DNA of 64,000 nucleotides from Pseudoduganella aquatica (GCF_009857595.1 NZ_WWCU01000005.1:124001-188000); one strand, 5' to 3'; shown: positions 17,220 through 26,933, numbered from the stretch's first letter. Made by a program: numbers and translations. Notes: a model not told the origin generated them from the sequence alone.

Positions 17220-18881
17220 TCAGCGGATTTTGTAGAGCTTGACCTTCTGCGCGGACCAGCGGTCGCCGTCGAGGCGGATGTGGCGGCCCTGGTGGGTCTG
17301 GTCGCCGTTCATCCAGCGCCCGTCCTGCCACACGCCGTCCTTGAAGCTGCCTTCGGTGGCTTTCTCGATGCCCACCAGCGTGGCCGGGCCGGCCGGGTCG
17401 CGGAAGGTGACGGTGATGCCTTTGCCCGCGACGACGAATTCGTCCTCGCCGGTCTGGATCACCAGCCCGCCACGGCCCTCGAACTCCAGGCTCTCGGTCT
17501 TGCCCCACTGGTTGGCCAGACTCACTTCGAGCTGGTAGCCGCCCAGCGCCACCTTGGCCGGCGCGGGATCGACCACGCCGTCATACGAGACGTTGGCCTT
17601 GAAGCCGCGCATCACGCCCTTGCCCTGCGACTGCATGATGAGCGGCGTCATTTGCTTGAGCAGCGCGTAGGCGCCGCGCAGCGGATCGTTGGGCGCGCGC
17701 TCGATGTCCTCGATGCCGAAGGGCGAATAGCCTATCGCATCCAGTTCGCCTATCGAGAAGAAGGCATTGGCGCCCAGCTCGGGACGGCCGATGCGGTTGC
17801 CCTCCGGGACAAACAACGGATTGTCCGGCCGCTTGAACTGCCGCGCCCATTCCGCGAAGTTGGCGAAGTAGGTGTCGATGGCGAGTATGTCGACCGCAGG
17901 CGCGGCGGCTTTCCAGATGTCGAACAGGTGCGGCAGCGGCCCCGCGCTCGGATATTCGCCGGGCTTCTTGCCGGGGCGGTTCAGCGCCACGTTCACGAAC
18001 ATGGGCAAGGCGTAGGCGGCCTTGCCCGCTGCCGTCAGCTCATTGGTGAAGGCGGCGTAGTACCAGGCCTGGAACACTTCCTGCGCTTCGATGGAGTCGC
18101 CGAACACCTCACCCCAGCTGCCAGCGCTGCGGCCGCCGTGGCTTTCCCACAGCTTGCGCACCATGGGGTGCAGCGTCGCGCGGTTGGCGGCCAGGTAGGC
18201 GGTGAGCTGCGCAGGGACCGGGCCGGCGAAAGCGGCGTTGGCCGGCGCGCTGTAGTCGCGCACGTCCGGCAGCATGCCGATCTCGTTCTCGACCTGCACC
18301 ATCAGCACGGTGCGCTGCGTATCCGTTTGCGCCAAGTGCTTCATCATGGCGGCAAAGGCCGCCGAATCGGCCTTCAGCGTGGCGGCGCTGAATGGCGTCA
18401 GGATATCCTGCACGTCGCCGGCGCGGTTGCGCGCGCGCGGGAAGCGCTGCTGGTCGCGCTTGACGAAGGGCGGCATATAAGTGGACATGGAGTTCTTCCA
18501 TGCGCCGAACCACAGCAGGATCAAGCGGCTGTTGCTGGCGCGCGCCTGCTTCAGCATGCCGTCCAGCACGGTGAAATCGAAGCGGCCTTCCTGCGGTTCG
18601 ATCTGGTCCCACTCAACCGGAGCCAGTACCGTATTCACGCCGGCTGCTTTCAGCGGCGCCCACAGTTTTTCAAGAAAAGGGAGATGGGAAGCGGAGGAGT
18701 TGTGCAACTCTCCGCCGAGCACCAGGAAGGGATGGTTGTCGACGATGAGTTGCACTGCTGTGCCCTGCTTGCGCAACTGCGGCACGGGTGCATCGGCGGC
18801 GGCAACCACGGCGGACGATGCGCACAGCATCGCCGCCAGGGTTGCCGCAGGCCGCCATCGCTTGGGGAAGCGAGGGATCAT
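17220..18881 (-). CDS. Secreted GH35-type beta-galactosidase-like glycosidase (DUF5597-type)
   Basis: 553 aa with a signal peptide (basic start, hydrophobic 12-25, cleavage near AVVAAADA). The clan-A TIM barrel shows GVNTVLAPVEWDQIEP, the acid/base region QVENEIG with Glu200, and the nucleophile region LFVPEGNR with Glu360. A C-terminal beta domain follows, as in DUF5597 members of the GH35 group. Expected reaction: hydrolysis of terminal beta-galactosides in the periplasm; substrate not provable here. The ATG at 18881 is 5 bp after the TonB-dependent receptor stop, so the two are one operon. The receptor would import the sugar and the enzyme would degrade it. Confidence 0.82.
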   Translation of the reverse strand: MIPRFPKRWRPAATLAAMLCASSAVVAAADAPVPQLRKQGTAVQLIVDNHPFLVLGGELHNSSASHLPFLEKLWAPLKAAGVNTVLAPVEWDQIEPQEGRFDFTVLDGMLKQARASNSRLILLWFGAWKNSMSTYMPPFVKRDQQRFPRARNRAGDVQDILTPFSAATLKADSAAFAAMMKHLAQTDTQRTVLMVQVENEIGMLPDVRDYSAPANAAFAGPVPAQLTAYLAANRATLHPMVRKLWESHGGRSAGSWGEVFGDSIEAQEVFQAWYYAAFTNELTAAGKAAYALPMFVNVALNRPGKKPGEYPSAGPLPHLFDIWKAAAPAVDILAIDTYFANFAEWARQFKRPDNPLFVPEGNRIGRPELGANAFFSIGELDAIGYSPFGIEDIERAPNDPLRGAYALLKQMTPLIMQSQGKGVMRGFKANVSYDGVVDPAPAKVALGGYQLEVSLANQWGKTESLEFEGRGGLVIQTGEDEFVVAGKGITVTFRDPAGPATLVGIEKATEGSFKDGVWQDGRWMNGDQTHQGRHIRLDGDRWSAQKVKLYKIR

Positions 18882-18886
18882 GCGGT

Positions 18887-21800
18887 TTAGAACTTCATGC
18901 GCAGGCCAACTGCAAAGGTGCGGCCTGGATCATACTGGGACATGGTGGCGTTCGGGAACTGGAAGTAGCCGCGGCGCTTGGCTTTGTTCAGGTTCACGAT
19001 GTCGAAGGTCAGCGATGGCAGGCCTTCGCGGTCGAATACCTGGTCCAGCTCGATGGCCGACGAGAAGTCCCACTGCTTGTAGGTGTCGCCGAACAGCGCC
19101 GCTTGCGTGATGCCGCTCTGGTTCGCCGTGGCGACCTGGCTGCCCTGCGAGTAGGTGTGCATGAAGCGCGCCATGTAGCCGTGGTTCTCGTAGTACACGC
19201 TGAAGTTGTTGGTCTTCTTCGGTACGCCCAGTGCGATAAAGCCGTTCGAGCCTTCGCCGCTGGCTTGCTGGTTGATCAGCGTCAGCGTCTCGTTAAAGCC
19301 GAAGCCCTTGATAGGCAGGACCTTGTCGAGCGGCTGCACCCAGCCCAGTTCCAGGCCACGGATGCGCAGGATGCCGTCGGCGTTGCGTGGGCGGGTCATC
19401 ACGACCTGCGCCGCGTTCGGACCGCCGCGCGAGTCGATCGCCTGCTGCTGCGCCGGAATCAGCGTGCCGTAGTTGATGCCGTACTGCGCCAGCGCGGTGA
19501 ACGGCATGCTGATGTTCTCCTGCACGGTGAAGCCGTTCACGCGCTTCTGGAAGCCGGTGACCGAAACGTAGCCTTCACGGCCGGTGTACCAGTCCAGGCC
19601 CAGGTCGATGTTATCCGACAGGTAAGGCTTCAGGGTCGGGTTGCCCATGGTGCCGGTATCTGCCGACACGCCGGAGAAGTTGATGCCTGGACGCAGTGCG
19701 TTCGGATCGACGCGGGTCATGCTGCGCGATGCGGCGGCGCGGAACACGATGTCCTTGCGCAGGTCAACCGCGATGGTGCCCGATGGCAGCGTGTTGTTGT
19801 AATCCGTGTTCTGGTACACCCACTCGCTGATGTTCGGGTACTTGCTGCCGTTCAGCGTCAGGTTGGCATTGCGCGGATCGGACTGCGAATTGAGCGCGCC
19901 CACTTGCTGGTTGGTGCGGACGTAGCGCACGCCCACGTTCCAGCGCGTGGCGAAGCCTGCCGGAGCCAGCTCGCCGCTCGCTTCCATGTACACAGCCTTG
20001 GACTTCTCGCGGATGTAGCCAGCGCTTGCGCCGGTGGACGATGCGCCCGAATCAGGCGCGGTGCTGTTGTAGTAGTCGTAGTTCGAATCCTTGCGGAAGC
20101 GGTCCCAGTCCAGCGCCAGGTTGCCGTACGGACCGGGCACCAGGTAGCTAGGCAGCGCGGCGTTGGTGATCAGCGAACCCTGATAGGTCAGCGGTGCGCT
20201 CTGGCCTGCGGTGTAGCCGGTGCCGTAGCCTGGATACAGGGCCGCAGCGCTGGCGCCCGGGGTGCTGGCGCCGTTGCATGGAGGCGCGCCGTTAGGGCCT
20301 TGCAGGAACACGGTCGGGTTGTTGCCGCAGACGGCAGCCTGCCATGCGGCGGAGTTGTCCTGCGCGCGGATCTGGCGGTCGATGTCATCCCAGGCGAAGC
20401 CGCCCTTGACGGTCAGCTTCTTGTCGCCCCAAACCAGGTTGGTGTGGAAGCCCTTGGTTTCGGTTTCGCGCAGTTCGTTCTGGATATTGACGCGGCCGCC
20501 GTTCCACTGGTAGTTGGCAGGGCTGGTCAGGTCCAGGTTCGAGGTGATCGATGGCACGCCGCCGTTGTTGGCGTAGGTAATGGTGTTGCCGCTGTTCGGC
20601 GCGGTGATCGGCATGACCGTCGGCGCTTCGTGGGTGAAGCGGCTGCGGTTGTAGTTACCGGCGACGTCCAGCGCCAGCGTCGGCGTGATCTTCCATTCCG
20701 CGCCGGGGTTGATGCCCAGCAGGTCGACCTTGTCGTGGCGCGGGCCGAACTCGATGAAGTTCAGCGCGTTGGCGAAGGTGCCGGAGGTGACCGTGCAGCC
20801 GTTGGCGCAATCGGTTTTATCAACCTGCATGTTCAGAGGAATGCCGGCGTTGTTGCGCACTGCCCAGGTGTAGGCATTGCGCTGCATGTCGTCATCCTTC
20901 TTGCTGTACATCGTGTCGACGTAGAAGTGCAGGTTTTCGGTCGGACGGTATTCGCCCGACAGCACGGCGGAAATCTTGTCCTTGGTGCCGTAGTATTCCA
21001 TCGTGCGGCCCAGGCGCGGGATGATGGCATTGTCGATCTGCTGGATGGTCAGGCCGGGATTGTGCGCCAGCAGGAATGCCTGGTCGATCACGGTGCCCGC
21101 CACCAGGCCGTTGCCTGCGCCAGCCGGTACGGTGGCAGGGATGGTCCAGTTGCCGCCGCCGGTGTTGTTGCGGGTCGGCGAGCTGCTTTGTGCTGCGGTC
21201 AGGTTGGGGTTGGTCCAGCCGACGGTTTCAAAACCGGTGGTGCGGGCTTCCTGGCGCGAGAAGGAGATGCCGCCCAGGATGCCGTATTTGCCTTCCCAGG
21301 TATTCGACCAGATGGCCGTGCCGCGCGCGCCGGCCTTGTCGGCGATCTGCTGCTTGGTGCCGGTCAGGCTGATGGAGGTCTGGCGGCCTTCCTTGTCGAA
21401 CGGACGCGCGCTGCGCAGATTGACCACGCCGGCGGCGCCGCCTTCGATCTGGCCTGCGGTCGGGCTCTTGCTGACGGTCAGCTTGGTGAACAGGTCGGTC
21501 GGCAGCAGGTCGAGGTCGACCTCGCGGTTGGTGTTGGCGCCGTCGATCGGACCGGACGAAGCCACGGCGACCGGCGAGTTGTTCAGCAGGATCTTGGTGA
21601 ACGAGGAACCCAGGCCACGGATCTGGATCGTCATGCCTTCGCCCGTCACGTCGCGGCTCACGCCCACGCCCGGCACGCGGGCCAGCGATTCGGCGATGTT
21701 TTTGTCCGGGAATTTGCCGAGGTCCTCGGCGTTGATGGAATCCTGGAAGCCGATGGATTCTTTCTTATCTTTGGCGGAAGAGATCAAGCTGTTGCGGAAA

Positions 21801-21991
21801 CCCGTCACTTTTACGGTTTGCAGTTCCGCTGCGCCGCCCTGGGCCGCCTCGGCCGATGCCGAAACCGGTGCCGCCGGCGCCGGGGCCGCCTCCTGCGCAT
21901 AGGCCTGCGCAATCATGCTGGCCATTACCGTCAGACCCAATACCACCTGCTTGCCCGCCTGCGAGGCGTGCTTTCCATGCTGCTTGATCAT
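18887..21991 (-). CDS. TonB-dependent receptor (carbohydrate type)
   Basis: 1034 aa. Signal peptide up to about IAQAYAQ, then a spacer rich in Ala/Pro, a TonB box-like LQTVKVTGF, and a plug domain with EDLGKFPDKNIAESLARVPG. The 22-strand barrel ends in GRTFAVGLRMKF with a terminal Phe. The plug sequence is that of the large Xanthomonas/Caulobacter group of carbohydrate receptors. It imports a ligand across the outer membrane using TonB/ExbBD (not in this window). AGGAGACGGAA precedes the ATG. It is the first gene of the receptor-glycosidase operon with its own sigma-70 promoter and a palindromic operator. Confidence 0.93.
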   Translation of the reverse strand: MIKQHGKHASQAGKQVVLGLTVMASMIAQAYAQEAAPAPAAPVSASAEAAQGGAAELQTVKVTGFRNSLISSAKDKKESIGFQDSINAEDLGKFPDKNIAESLARVPGVGVSRDVTGEGMTIQIRGLGSSFTKILLNNSPVAVASSGPIDGANTNREVDLDLLPTDLFTKLTVSKSPTAGQIEGGAAGVVNLRSARPFDKEGRQTSISLTGTKQQIADKAGARGTAIWSNTWEGKYGILGGISFSRQEARTTGFETVGWTNPNLTAAQSSSPTRNNTGGGNWTIPATVPAGAGNGLVAGTVIDQAFLLAHNPGLTIQQIDNAIIPRLGRTMEYYGTKDKISAVLSGEYRPTENLHFYVDTMYSKKDDDMQRNAYTWAVRNNAGIPLNMQVDKTDCANGCTVTSGTFANALNFIEFGPRHDKVDLLGINPGAEWKITPTLALDVAGNYNRSRFTHEAPTVMPITAPNSGNTITYANNGGVPSITSNLDLTSPANYQWNGGRVNIQNELRETETKGFHTNLVWGDKKLTVKGGFAWDDIDRQIRAQDNSAAWQAAVCGNNPTVFLQGPNGAPPCNGASTPGASAAALYPGYGTGYTAGQSAPLTYQGSLITNAALPSYLVPGPYGNLALDWDRFRKDSNYDYYNSTAPDSGASSTGASAGYIREKSKAVYMEASGELAPAGFATRWNVGVRYVRTNQQVGALNSQSDPRNANLTLNGSKYPNISEWVYQNTDYNNTLPSGTIAVDLRKDIVFRAAASRSMTRVDPNALRPGINFSGVSADTGTMGNPTLKPYLSDNIDLGLDWYTGREGYVSVTGFQKRVNGFTVQENISMPFTALAQYGINYGTLIPAQQQAIDSRGGPNAAQVVMTRPRNADGILRIRGLELGWVQPLDKVLPIKGFGFNETLTLINQQASGEGSNGFIALGVPKKTNNFSVYYENHGYMARFMHTYSQGSQVATANQSGITQAALFGDTYKQWDFSSAIELDQVFDREGLPSLTFDIVNLNKAKRRGYFQFPNATMSQYDPGRTFAVGLRMKF

Positions 21992-22026
21992 TTCCGTCTC
22001 CTGGTTTTTGTCGTACTGCTTTTATC

Positions 22027-22056
22027 AGTGTAGGAGGCTTTTCTCATCATTGTCAA
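22027..22056 (-). promoter_or_regulatory. Sigma-70 promoter of the TonB receptor/GH35 operon
   Basis: On the minus strand TTGACA (22051-22056) is a perfect -35 and TACACT (22027-22032) a good -10, separated by 18 bp. RNA would start near 22020, about 29 nt before the start codon. Confidence 0.75.
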
Positions 22057-22063
22057 CATTTTC

Positions 22064-22078
22064 TAACATCGAATGTTA
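22064..22078. promoter_or_regulatory. Palindromic operator upstream of the receptor promoter
   Basis: TAACAT-CGA-ATGTTA is a perfect inverted repeat ending 8 bp upstream of the -35 box, the position of an activator or repressor site. The sugar-responsive regulator that would bind it is not in the window. Confidence 0.55.
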
Positions 22079-22194
22079 TGCGCAACCATTTGCAATTTTC
22101 TCCTTGGATACAGTGCGTTACACAGCTTACTCAAGCGCATCATGAAATAAAGAAAGTTCATGTTGTTTGACGCAATCATTTCCGTTGCGGCCGC

Positions 22195-22244
22195 TGTCCG
22201 GGCGGACAGGCACGGACAGCCGGACAGCGGACAGCCAGTGTCCG
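22195..22244 (+). promoter_or_regulatory. TGTCCG/CGGACA enhancer cluster upstream of the ABC export operon
   Basis: Six exact hexamers occur within 50 bp: TGTCCG at 22195, CGGACA at 22203, 22213, 22221 and 22228, and TGTCCG at 22239. TGTCCG-GG-CGGACA (22195-22208) is a perfect palindrome. The cluster ends about 38 bp before the -24 element, the right place for upstream binding sites of an NtrC-type activator. The same hexamer is clustered at 49171-49248. Confidence 0.75.
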
Positions 22245-22281
22245 GATCAATAAAATCAAGCACTTAGCGGCGAAAAACGCC

Positions 22282-22297
22282 TGGCACGCTTTCTGCA
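22282..22297 (+). promoter_or_regulatory. Sigma-54 (-24/-12) promoter of the ABC export operon
   Basis: TGGCACG-CTTTC-TGCA has GG and GC exactly 12 bp apart, matching TGGCAC-N5-TTGC except for C in place of the first T of TTGC. Transcription would start near 22308, about 24 nt before the first gene. The operon itself encodes a sigma-54 activator. Confidence 0.8.
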
Positions 22298-22331
22298 TTG
22301 ACGTGCTTACATTTTTCACAAGCACACCACC

Positions 22332-23600
22332 ATGATCCGAGATACATCCCATCAAGACACCGTCATCGCGCCGCCGGCCGGCCAGCACCTGAAGCGCAAG
22401 CTGCTCGCGCTGGCGGTGGCCGTGGCGGTCGTGGCAGGCGGCGCCGTGTTGTACAGCAACTGGAGCGGCAGCAGCCATTCGGTGAACGTGGCGCGCCTGC
22501 GCATCGCCGACGTCACGCGCGGCACACTGGTGCGCGACGCCGCCGTCAACGGCCGCATCGTGGCCGCCGTGAGCCCCACGCTGTACTCGACCTCCCCTTC
22601 CACCGTCACGCTGAAAACCCATGCGGGCGACACCGTGAAGAAGGGCGACGTGCTGGCCATCCTGGAGTCGCCCGACCTCACAGACGAGCTGAAACGCGAG
22701 CAGGCCACCTTCCAGGAGCTGACCGCCGAAGTGGCACGCCAGCAGATCCTGGCGCGCAAGCAGAAGATGCTGGCCAGGCGCGACGCCGACACCGCCGAGA
22801 TCGAGCGCCTGTCCGCGCAGCGCACGCTGGAGCGCTACGACAGCGTGTCCAACGAGGGCGTGGTGGCCAAGATCGACTACCAGAAAGCCAAGGACGCGCT
22901 GCAGGCGGCCGAGATCCGCGCCCGCCATGCGGCCCAGGCGGCCAAGCTGGAAGGCGACAACGTGCTGCTGGAGCTGAAGACCAAGTCGGCCCAGCTGGAG
23001 CGCCAGAAGCTGAACCTGGCCAACGCCCAGCGCAAGGTGGACGAGCTGACCGTGCGCGCGCCGGTGGACGGCTTTATCGGCACGCTGTCGGTGCCGAACC
23101 GCAGCGTGGTGCCGGCCAACGCGCCGCTGATGACACTGGTGGACCTGTCCGCGCTGGAAGTGGAAGTGGAAGTGCCTGAAACCTACGTTGCGGACCTGGG
23201 CCTGGGCATGAGCGCCGAAATCCAGGTGGGCGGCGGCAAGGCCATGGGCAAGCTGTCCGCGCTGTCGCCCGAGGTGGTGAAGAACCAGGTGCTGGCGCGG
23301 GTGCGCTTCGACGGCAAGCAGCCGGAAGGCCTGCGCCAGAGCCAGCGCGTGAGCGCGCGCCTGCTGATCGACGAAAAACCGAACGTGCTGATGCTGCCGC
23401 GCGGCTCCTTCGTGGAGTCCGAGGGCGGCCGCTACGCCTACGTGCTGCGCGACGGCGTGGCCGTGCGCACGCCCATCAAGCTGGGCGCCACCAGCGTGAC
23501 GGCGGTGGAAATCCTGAGCGGACTGAAACAAGGCGACAAGGTGGTTGTCGCCGGCACCGAAACCTTCGAGAACGCCGCGCGCGTCTCGGTCAACCAATAA
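22332..23600 (+). CDS. HlyD/MacA-type periplasmic adaptor protein
   Basis: 422 aa. A single N-terminal membrane helix (about residues 20-42) is followed by a split lipoyl/barrel-sandwich domain (TLKTHAGDTVKKGDVLAILESPDL). Next come a coiled-coil hairpin with heptads (about 120-240) and beta-barrel/membrane-proximal domains (VRAPVDGFIGTL onward). Such adaptors connect an inner-membrane transporter to a TolC-type outer-membrane channel; no channel gene is in the window. It is the first gene of adaptor-ATPase-permease-permease-regulator-kinase. MacB-like substrates (lipoproteins, peptides, toxins, siderophores) are possible but undefined. Confidence 0.88.
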   Translation: MIRDTSHQDTVIAPPAGQHLKRKLLALAVAVAVVAGGAVLYSNWSGSSHSVNVARLRIADVTRGTLVRDAAVNGRIVAAVSPTLYSTSPSTVTLKTHAGDTVKKGDVLAILESPDLTDELKREQATFQELTAEVARQQILARKQKMLARRDADTAEIERLSAQRTLERYDSVSNEGVVAKIDYQKAKDALQAAEIRARHAAQAAKLEGDNVLLELKTKSAQLERQKLNLANAQRKVDELTVRAPVDGFIGTLSVPNRSVVPANAPLMTLVDLSALEVEVEVPETYVADLGLGMSAEIQVGGGKAMGKLSALSPEVVKNQVLARVRFDGKQPEGLRQSQRVSARLLIDEKPNVLMLPRGSFVESEGGRYAYVLRDGVAVRTPIKLGATSVTAVEILSGLKQGDKVVVAGTETFENAARVSVNQ

Positions 23601-23629
23601 TCGCACCAGCCAACCCAAAGAGGCCCCTC

Positions 23630-24325
23630 ATGCTGCGCATGCAAAACCTGAGCAAAGTTTACCGCACCCACATGATCGAAACCCACGCGCTGCGCGGCTT
23701 CGAGATCAACGTCAAGCAGGGCGAGTTCGTCACCGTGACCGGGCCGTCCGGCTCCGGCAAGACCAGCTTCCTGAACATCGCAGGCCTGCTGGAAGAGTTC
23801 ACCGACGGCGAATACATCCTGGACGGCACCAACGTCAAAGGCCTGGACGACAACGCCCGCTCGCGCCTGCGCAACGAGAAGCTGGGCTTCATCTTCCAGG
23901 GCTTCAACCTGATTCCCGACCTGTCGCTGTTCGACAACGTGGACGTGCCGCTGCGCTACCGCGGCTTCAACACCGCCGAGCGCAAGGAACGCATCGAGGA
24001 CGCGCTGGCGAAAGTGGGCCTGGCCTCGCGCATGAAGCACTACCCCGCCGAGCTGTCCGGCGGCCAGCAGCAGCGCGTGGCGATCGCGCGCGCGCTGGCC
24101 GGCTCGCCCAAACTGCTGCTGGCCGACGAACCGACCGGCAACCTGGACACCGCCATGGCGCGCGGCGTGATGGAGCTGCTGGAGGAAATCAACGCGCAAG
24201 GCACCACCATCCTGATGGTGACGCACGACCCTGAGCTGGCGGTGCGCTCGCAGCGCAATGTGCACATCATCGACGGCCAGGTGTCCGACCTGGTGCGCAA
24301 GGCGCCAACCCTGGTGTCGGCATAA
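23630..24325 (+). CDS. ABC transporter ATP-binding protein (MacB/LolD type)
   Basis: 231 aa. Walker A GPSGSGKT (38-45), Q-loop in FIFQGFN, signature LSGGQQQRV (142-150), Walker B LLLADEP (162-168) and the family-typical EPTGNLD. A switch-region His lies in MVTHDPELA. It powers the two FtsX-type permeases encoded next. It starts 29 bp after the adaptor gene and is followed 10 bp later by the first permease. Confidence 0.93.
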   Translation: MLRMQNLSKVYRTHMIETHALRGFEINVKQGEFVTVTGPSGSGKTSFLNIAGLLEEFTDGEYILDGTNVKGLDDNARSRLRNEKLGFIFQGFNLIPDLSLFDNVDVPLRYRGFNTAERKERIEDALAKVGLASRMKHYPAELSGGQQQRVAIARALAGSPKLLLADEPTGNLDTAMARGVMELLEEINAQGTTILMVTHDPELAVRSQRNVHIIDGQVSDLVRKAPTLVSA

Positions 24326-24335
24326 GGAGCGGCCC

Positions 24336-25649
24336 ATGTTTTCCTACTACTTCCTGCTCGGCATACGCAGCCTGCGGCGCAATCCTGCGCTGACCGCGCT
24401 GATGGTGCTCACGCTGGCGGTGGGCGTGGCCGCCAGCATCGCCACGCTGACCATCCTGCACGTGATGTCCGGCGACCCCATCCCCAGCAAGAGCGACCGC
24501 CTGTTCGTGCCGCTGCTGGACAACGGCCCGCTGCAAGGCTACACCCCCGGCGACAAGCCGAACGACCGCCAGCTGTCCTATATCGACGCGGCCAACGTGG
24601 TCGCCAGCAAGCAGGGCGACCGCCGCACCGTGATGTACGGCGTGGCCGGCGCCATCGAACCGGCGCGCAAAGACCTGAACGTATTCAACGTGAGCGGCCT
24701 GGCGCCGACGCGCGACTTCTTCGCCATGTTCGAGGTGCCCTTCCTGCACGGCCAGGCCTGGAGCGAGGCGCATGACAAGGCCGGCGCGGACGTGGTGGTG
24801 CTGAGCCGCAAACTGTCCGAGAAGCTGTACGGCGACGCCGACCCGGTCGGCCAGCGCGTCACGCTGCTGGGCCACGAGTACCAGATCACCGGCGTGTACG
24901 ACACCTGGAACCCGGTGCCGCGCTATGTGCGCATCATCGGCGGCCCCGGCGCCTTCGGCAGCGAGGACGAGTTCTACATCCCCTTCTCCTCGGCCATCCG
25001 CCACGAATACGGCCATAACGGCAGCATGAGCTGCAGCGCCTACCGCGACCCCGGCTTCGACGCGCTGCTGAAATCCGAATGCACCTGGATACAGGGCTGG
25101 ATCGAGCTGCACTCGGCGGCCGACCGCCCCGCCCTGCAGAACTGGCTGGACGCCTACTCCGCCGAACAGTTCAAGCTGGGCCGCCTGAAACGCCAGGCGC
25201 CCACCCATCTGTACAACGTGGGCGAGTGGCTGGAGTTCCTGAAAGTGGTGGGCAACGACAACAAGCTGTCGGCCTGGCTGGCGTTCGGCTTCCTGGTGCT
25301 GTGCCTGGTCAACACCATCGGCCTGCTGCTGGCCAAGTTCTCGGTGCGCGCGCCGGAAGTGGGCATACGCCGCGCCCTGGGCGCCTCGCGCAAGGAGATC
25401 TTCAGCCAGTTCCTGATCGAGACCGCCGTGGTGGGCCTGGCCGGCGGCGTGAGCGGCCTGCTGCTGGCCTTCGGCGCGCTGGCCCTGATCGCCATGCAGT
25501 CCAAGCAGCTCACCGTGGTGGCGCATATGGACTGGGTGATGATGGGCGCCACCTTCCTGATGGCCGTGGCCTCCGCCATCCTGGCCGGCCTGCTGCCGAC
25601 CTGGCGCGCCTGCCAGGTCACGCCGGCGCTGCAACTCAAGTCCCAATAA
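24336..25649 (+). CDS. ABC transporter permease, FtsX/MacB type (first subunit)
   Basis: 437 aa. Start ATG 24336 follows AAGGAGCGGCCC; upstream in-frame codons overlap the ATPase gene and are not used. Topology: one N-terminal helix (about 19-40), a periplasmic MacB-like core of about 230 residues containing DPVGQRVTLLGHEYQITGV, then three C-terminal helices. The FtsX coupling segment EVGIRRALGASRKEIFSQF lies after the second helix. It probably pairs with the next permease as a heterodimer. It forms part of a mechanotransmission-type exporter rather than a classical pore. Confidence 0.9.
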   Translation: MFSYYFLLGIRSLRRNPALTALMVLTLAVGVAASIATLTILHVMSGDPIPSKSDRLFVPLLDNGPLQGYTPGDKPNDRQLSYIDAANVVASKQGDRRTVMYGVAGAIEPARKDLNVFNVSGLAPTRDFFAMFEVPFLHGQAWSEAHDKAGADVVVLSRKLSEKLYGDADPVGQRVTLLGHEYQITGVYDTWNPVPRYVRIIGGPGAFGSEDEFYIPFSSAIRHEYGHNGSMSCSAYRDPGFDALLKSECTWIQGWIELHSAADRPALQNWLDAYSAEQFKLGRLKRQAPTHLYNVGEWLEFLKVVGNDNKLSAWLAFGFLVLCLVNTIGLLLAKFSVRAPEVGIRRALGASRKEIFSQFLIETAVVGLAGGVSGLLLAFGALALIAMQSKQLTVVAHMDWVMMGATFLMAVASAILAGLLPTWRACQVTPALQLKSQ

Positions 25650-25664
25650 GAAGGAACCGCGACC

Positions 25665-26900
25665 ATGGAAATCCGTCCCATTTTCTCTGCGCTGATGCGC
25701 AACAAGACCGGCCCCATACTGGTGGCCGTGCAGGTCGCGCTGAGCCTGGCCATCCTGGCCAACGCGCTGCACATCGTAAACATCCGCCAGGCGGTGACTG
25801 CGCGCCCCAGCGGCGTGACCGCCGAAAGCGACATCTTCCACCTGATCGTGCGCAGGCTGCGCGAGAGCGGCCACGAGGAGCAGCTGGCCACGCAGAAGGC
25901 GCAGGCCGCCACGCTGCGCGGCGTGCCCGGCGTGCTGTCGGTGGCCGACACCAACCAGGTGCCGCTGTCGCGCTCGGGCAGCTACAACAGCTTCGTCACC
26001 GACCTGAAACAGGACAAGCAGACCGCCGCCACCTCCTACTATATATCTCCCGATTCCCTGGTGAAGACCTGGGGACTGAAGGTGATTGAAGGGCGCGACT
26101 TCGTTCCGTCCGACGTGATGGAGATCGACCAGAACACGAGCAAGGAACAGCCTGGCGTCATCATGATCAGCAAGACGCTGGGCGAGCGGGCCTGGCCGGG
26201 CGCCACCAGCTACGTCGGCAAGACCTTGTACATGGGCGTGGGTCCGGAGGCCAAGCCGGCGCGCGTGATCGGCGTCATCGAGCGCCTGCAGTCGCCCGGC
26301 GCCCAGCTGGGCGTGGACGGCGAAACCACCTCCATCGTGCCGGTGCGCCTGACCGGCGACAGCTTCTCGCTGTACACCGTGCGCGCCGAACCGGGCCAGC
26401 GCGAGCGCGTGATGAAGGAAGCCGAGGAAGCGCTGCGTAAAGCCGGCAACAACCAGGTGGTGGTGAAGTCCAAGACGCTGGACGACGACCGCAAGGACCG
26501 CTACCGCGCCGACGTGGGCCTGGCGTGGATGCTGATCACCGTCAGCGCCCTGCTGCTGCTGATCACCGCCAGCGGCATCGTCGGCATGGCCAGCCTGTGG
26601 GTGACGCAGCGGCGCAAGCAGATCGGCGTGCGGCGCGCGCTGGGGGCGCGGCGGGTGGATATCCTGCGCTACTTCATCACCGAGAACATCCTCATCACCA
26701 GCGTGGGCGTGACGGCCGGCGTGCTGCTGGCCCTGGCGTTGAACCAGCTGCTGGTGAGCAAGCTGGAAATGGAACGCCTGCCGGCCGCCTACATGCTGGT
26801 GGGGGCGGGCGTGTTCTGGGTTCTGGGCATCGTGGCGGTGTACGGCCCGGCGTGGCGCGCGGCGTCGACCTCGCCGGCGCTGGCCACGCGCAGCGCGTAA
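25665..26900 (+). CDS. ABC transporter permease, FtsX/MacB type (second subunit)
   Basis: 411 aa with the same four-helix plan: N-terminal helix (about 15-35), periplasmic core (about 40-280), then three helices. The coupling helix is KQIGVRRALGARRVDILRYF. It starts 15 bp after the first permease with an AGAAGGAACC ribosome site. The periplasmic domain differs clearly from that of its neighbour, so the pair is an old duplication with division of labour. Confidence 0.9.
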   Translation: MEIRPIFSALMRNKTGPILVAVQVALSLAILANALHIVNIRQAVTARPSGVTAESDIFHLIVRRLRESGHEEQLATQKAQAATLRGVPGVLSVADTNQVPLSRSGSYNSFVTDLKQDKQTAATSYYISPDSLVKTWGLKVIEGRDFVPSDVMEIDQNTSKEQPGVIMISKTLGERAWPGATSYVGKTLYMGVGPEAKPARVIGVIERLQSPGAQLGVDGETTSIVPVRLTGDSFSLYTVRAEPGQRERVMKEAEEALRKAGNNQVVVKSKTLDDDRKDRYRADVGLAWMLITVSALLLLITASGIVGMASLWVTQRRKQIGVRRALGARRVDILRYFITENILITSVGVTAGVLLALALNQLLVSKLEMERLPAAYMLVGAGVFWVLGIVAVYGPAWRAASTSPALATRSA

Positions 26901-26933
26901 CCCGCCACCGCGGTTTTACGCTATGCTGGCGGC

